From contig CAMJYF010000126.1 of NCBI GenBank assembly GCA_946409885.1, positions 1 to 6,079 on the forward strand: DNA of 6,079 bases, written 5' to 3'. Source of the stretch: an uncultured Clostridia bacterium. Its GTDB lineage: Bacteria; Bacillota; Clostridia; Oscillospirales; Acutalibacteraceae. The notes under the pieces were generated by a model. That model was given only the letters and a program-made list of their open reading frames with translations. It did no database searches and was not told the DNA's origin. The stretch's first letter is position 1, and each line of letters opens with the position of its first letter. Shown piece after piece: positions 6,047 through 6,079 of this stretch. The position numbers were made by a program, and so were the translations under genes.

Positions 6047-6079
6047 CGCGTGGGAAGATTTTGAGTATTGGACAAAACA
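6024..6079 (+). CDS. Txe/YoeB-like endoribonuclease toxin, 3' end outside the window
   Basis: Only the first 18 complete codons are present, reading MIKVWTDDAWEDFEYWTK. The pattern of a short beta strand followed by a Trp, acidic and aromatic-rich helix (AWEDFEYW) matches the N-terminus of YoeB-type toxins, which cleave mRNA at the ribosome. The catalytic residues lie in the missing C-terminal part and cannot be checked. The ATG overlaps the antitoxin gene by 23 nt, with GAGG at 6011-6014 nine nt upstream as ribosome site. This is the standard antitoxin-first, overlapping layout that ties toxin translation to antitoxin translation. RelE or another ParE/RelE-superfamily toxin is the alternative; the Trp pattern favours YoeB. 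Confidence 0.8.
   Translation, partial: MIKVWTDDAWEDFEYWTK

Overview
The window is GC-rich, densely packed DNA whose coding is all on the + strand, apart from a more AT-rich segment at the right end. The gene content suggests a gut-type Clostridia genome of the Oscillospiraceae/Ruminococcaceae kind. The reasons are a secreted protein combining a DUF6273-like domain with a type I dockerin and a Big_2 domain, an interspersed palindromic repeat of the 'CTGTAGGGGCG' style, and a RelB/DinJ antitoxin overlapping a YoeB-like toxin. This assignment is inferred from the sequence alone.

Left to right: (1) positions 1-1128 hold the 3' part of a BrxC/BrxD-type (DUF2791) P-loop ATPase, cut by the window edge exactly at its Walker A motif. 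(2) Positions 1145-3202 encode a secreted, four-module protein: signal peptide, DUF6273-like region, dockerin, Big_2-like domain and a CHAP-like cysteine amidase/peptidase. (3) Positions 3210-5654 encode a complete Lhr/BrxHI-like superfamily 2 helicase with motifs I-VI intact. (4) Positions 5655-5773 hold a consensus sigma-70-type promoter with palindromes over it. (5) Positions 5774-6079 hold a RelB/DinJ antitoxin and the first 18 complete codons of an overlapping YoeB-like toxin.

The ATPase and the helicase are typical partners in BREX-type and TerB-associated defence or stress cassettes, so the left part looks like the 3' end of such an operon whose other members lie upstream. Two things are odd. 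A gene for an exported, calcium-binding, probably cell-wall-acting protein is wedged with 16-nt and 7-nt gaps between the two cytoplasmic nucleic-acid enzymes. The helicase gene itself carries an in-frame repeat element between its two RecA-like domains: two 72-nt tandem units plus a half unit, each with a four-heptamer array, the two full units also carrying a GC hairpin. The protein therefore contains a 24-residue tandem repeat, and the heptamer arrays are a possible source of frame switching.

The toxin-antitoxin module at the right has its own promoter and a more AT-rich composition than the rest, and looks like a separately acquired element next to the operon.
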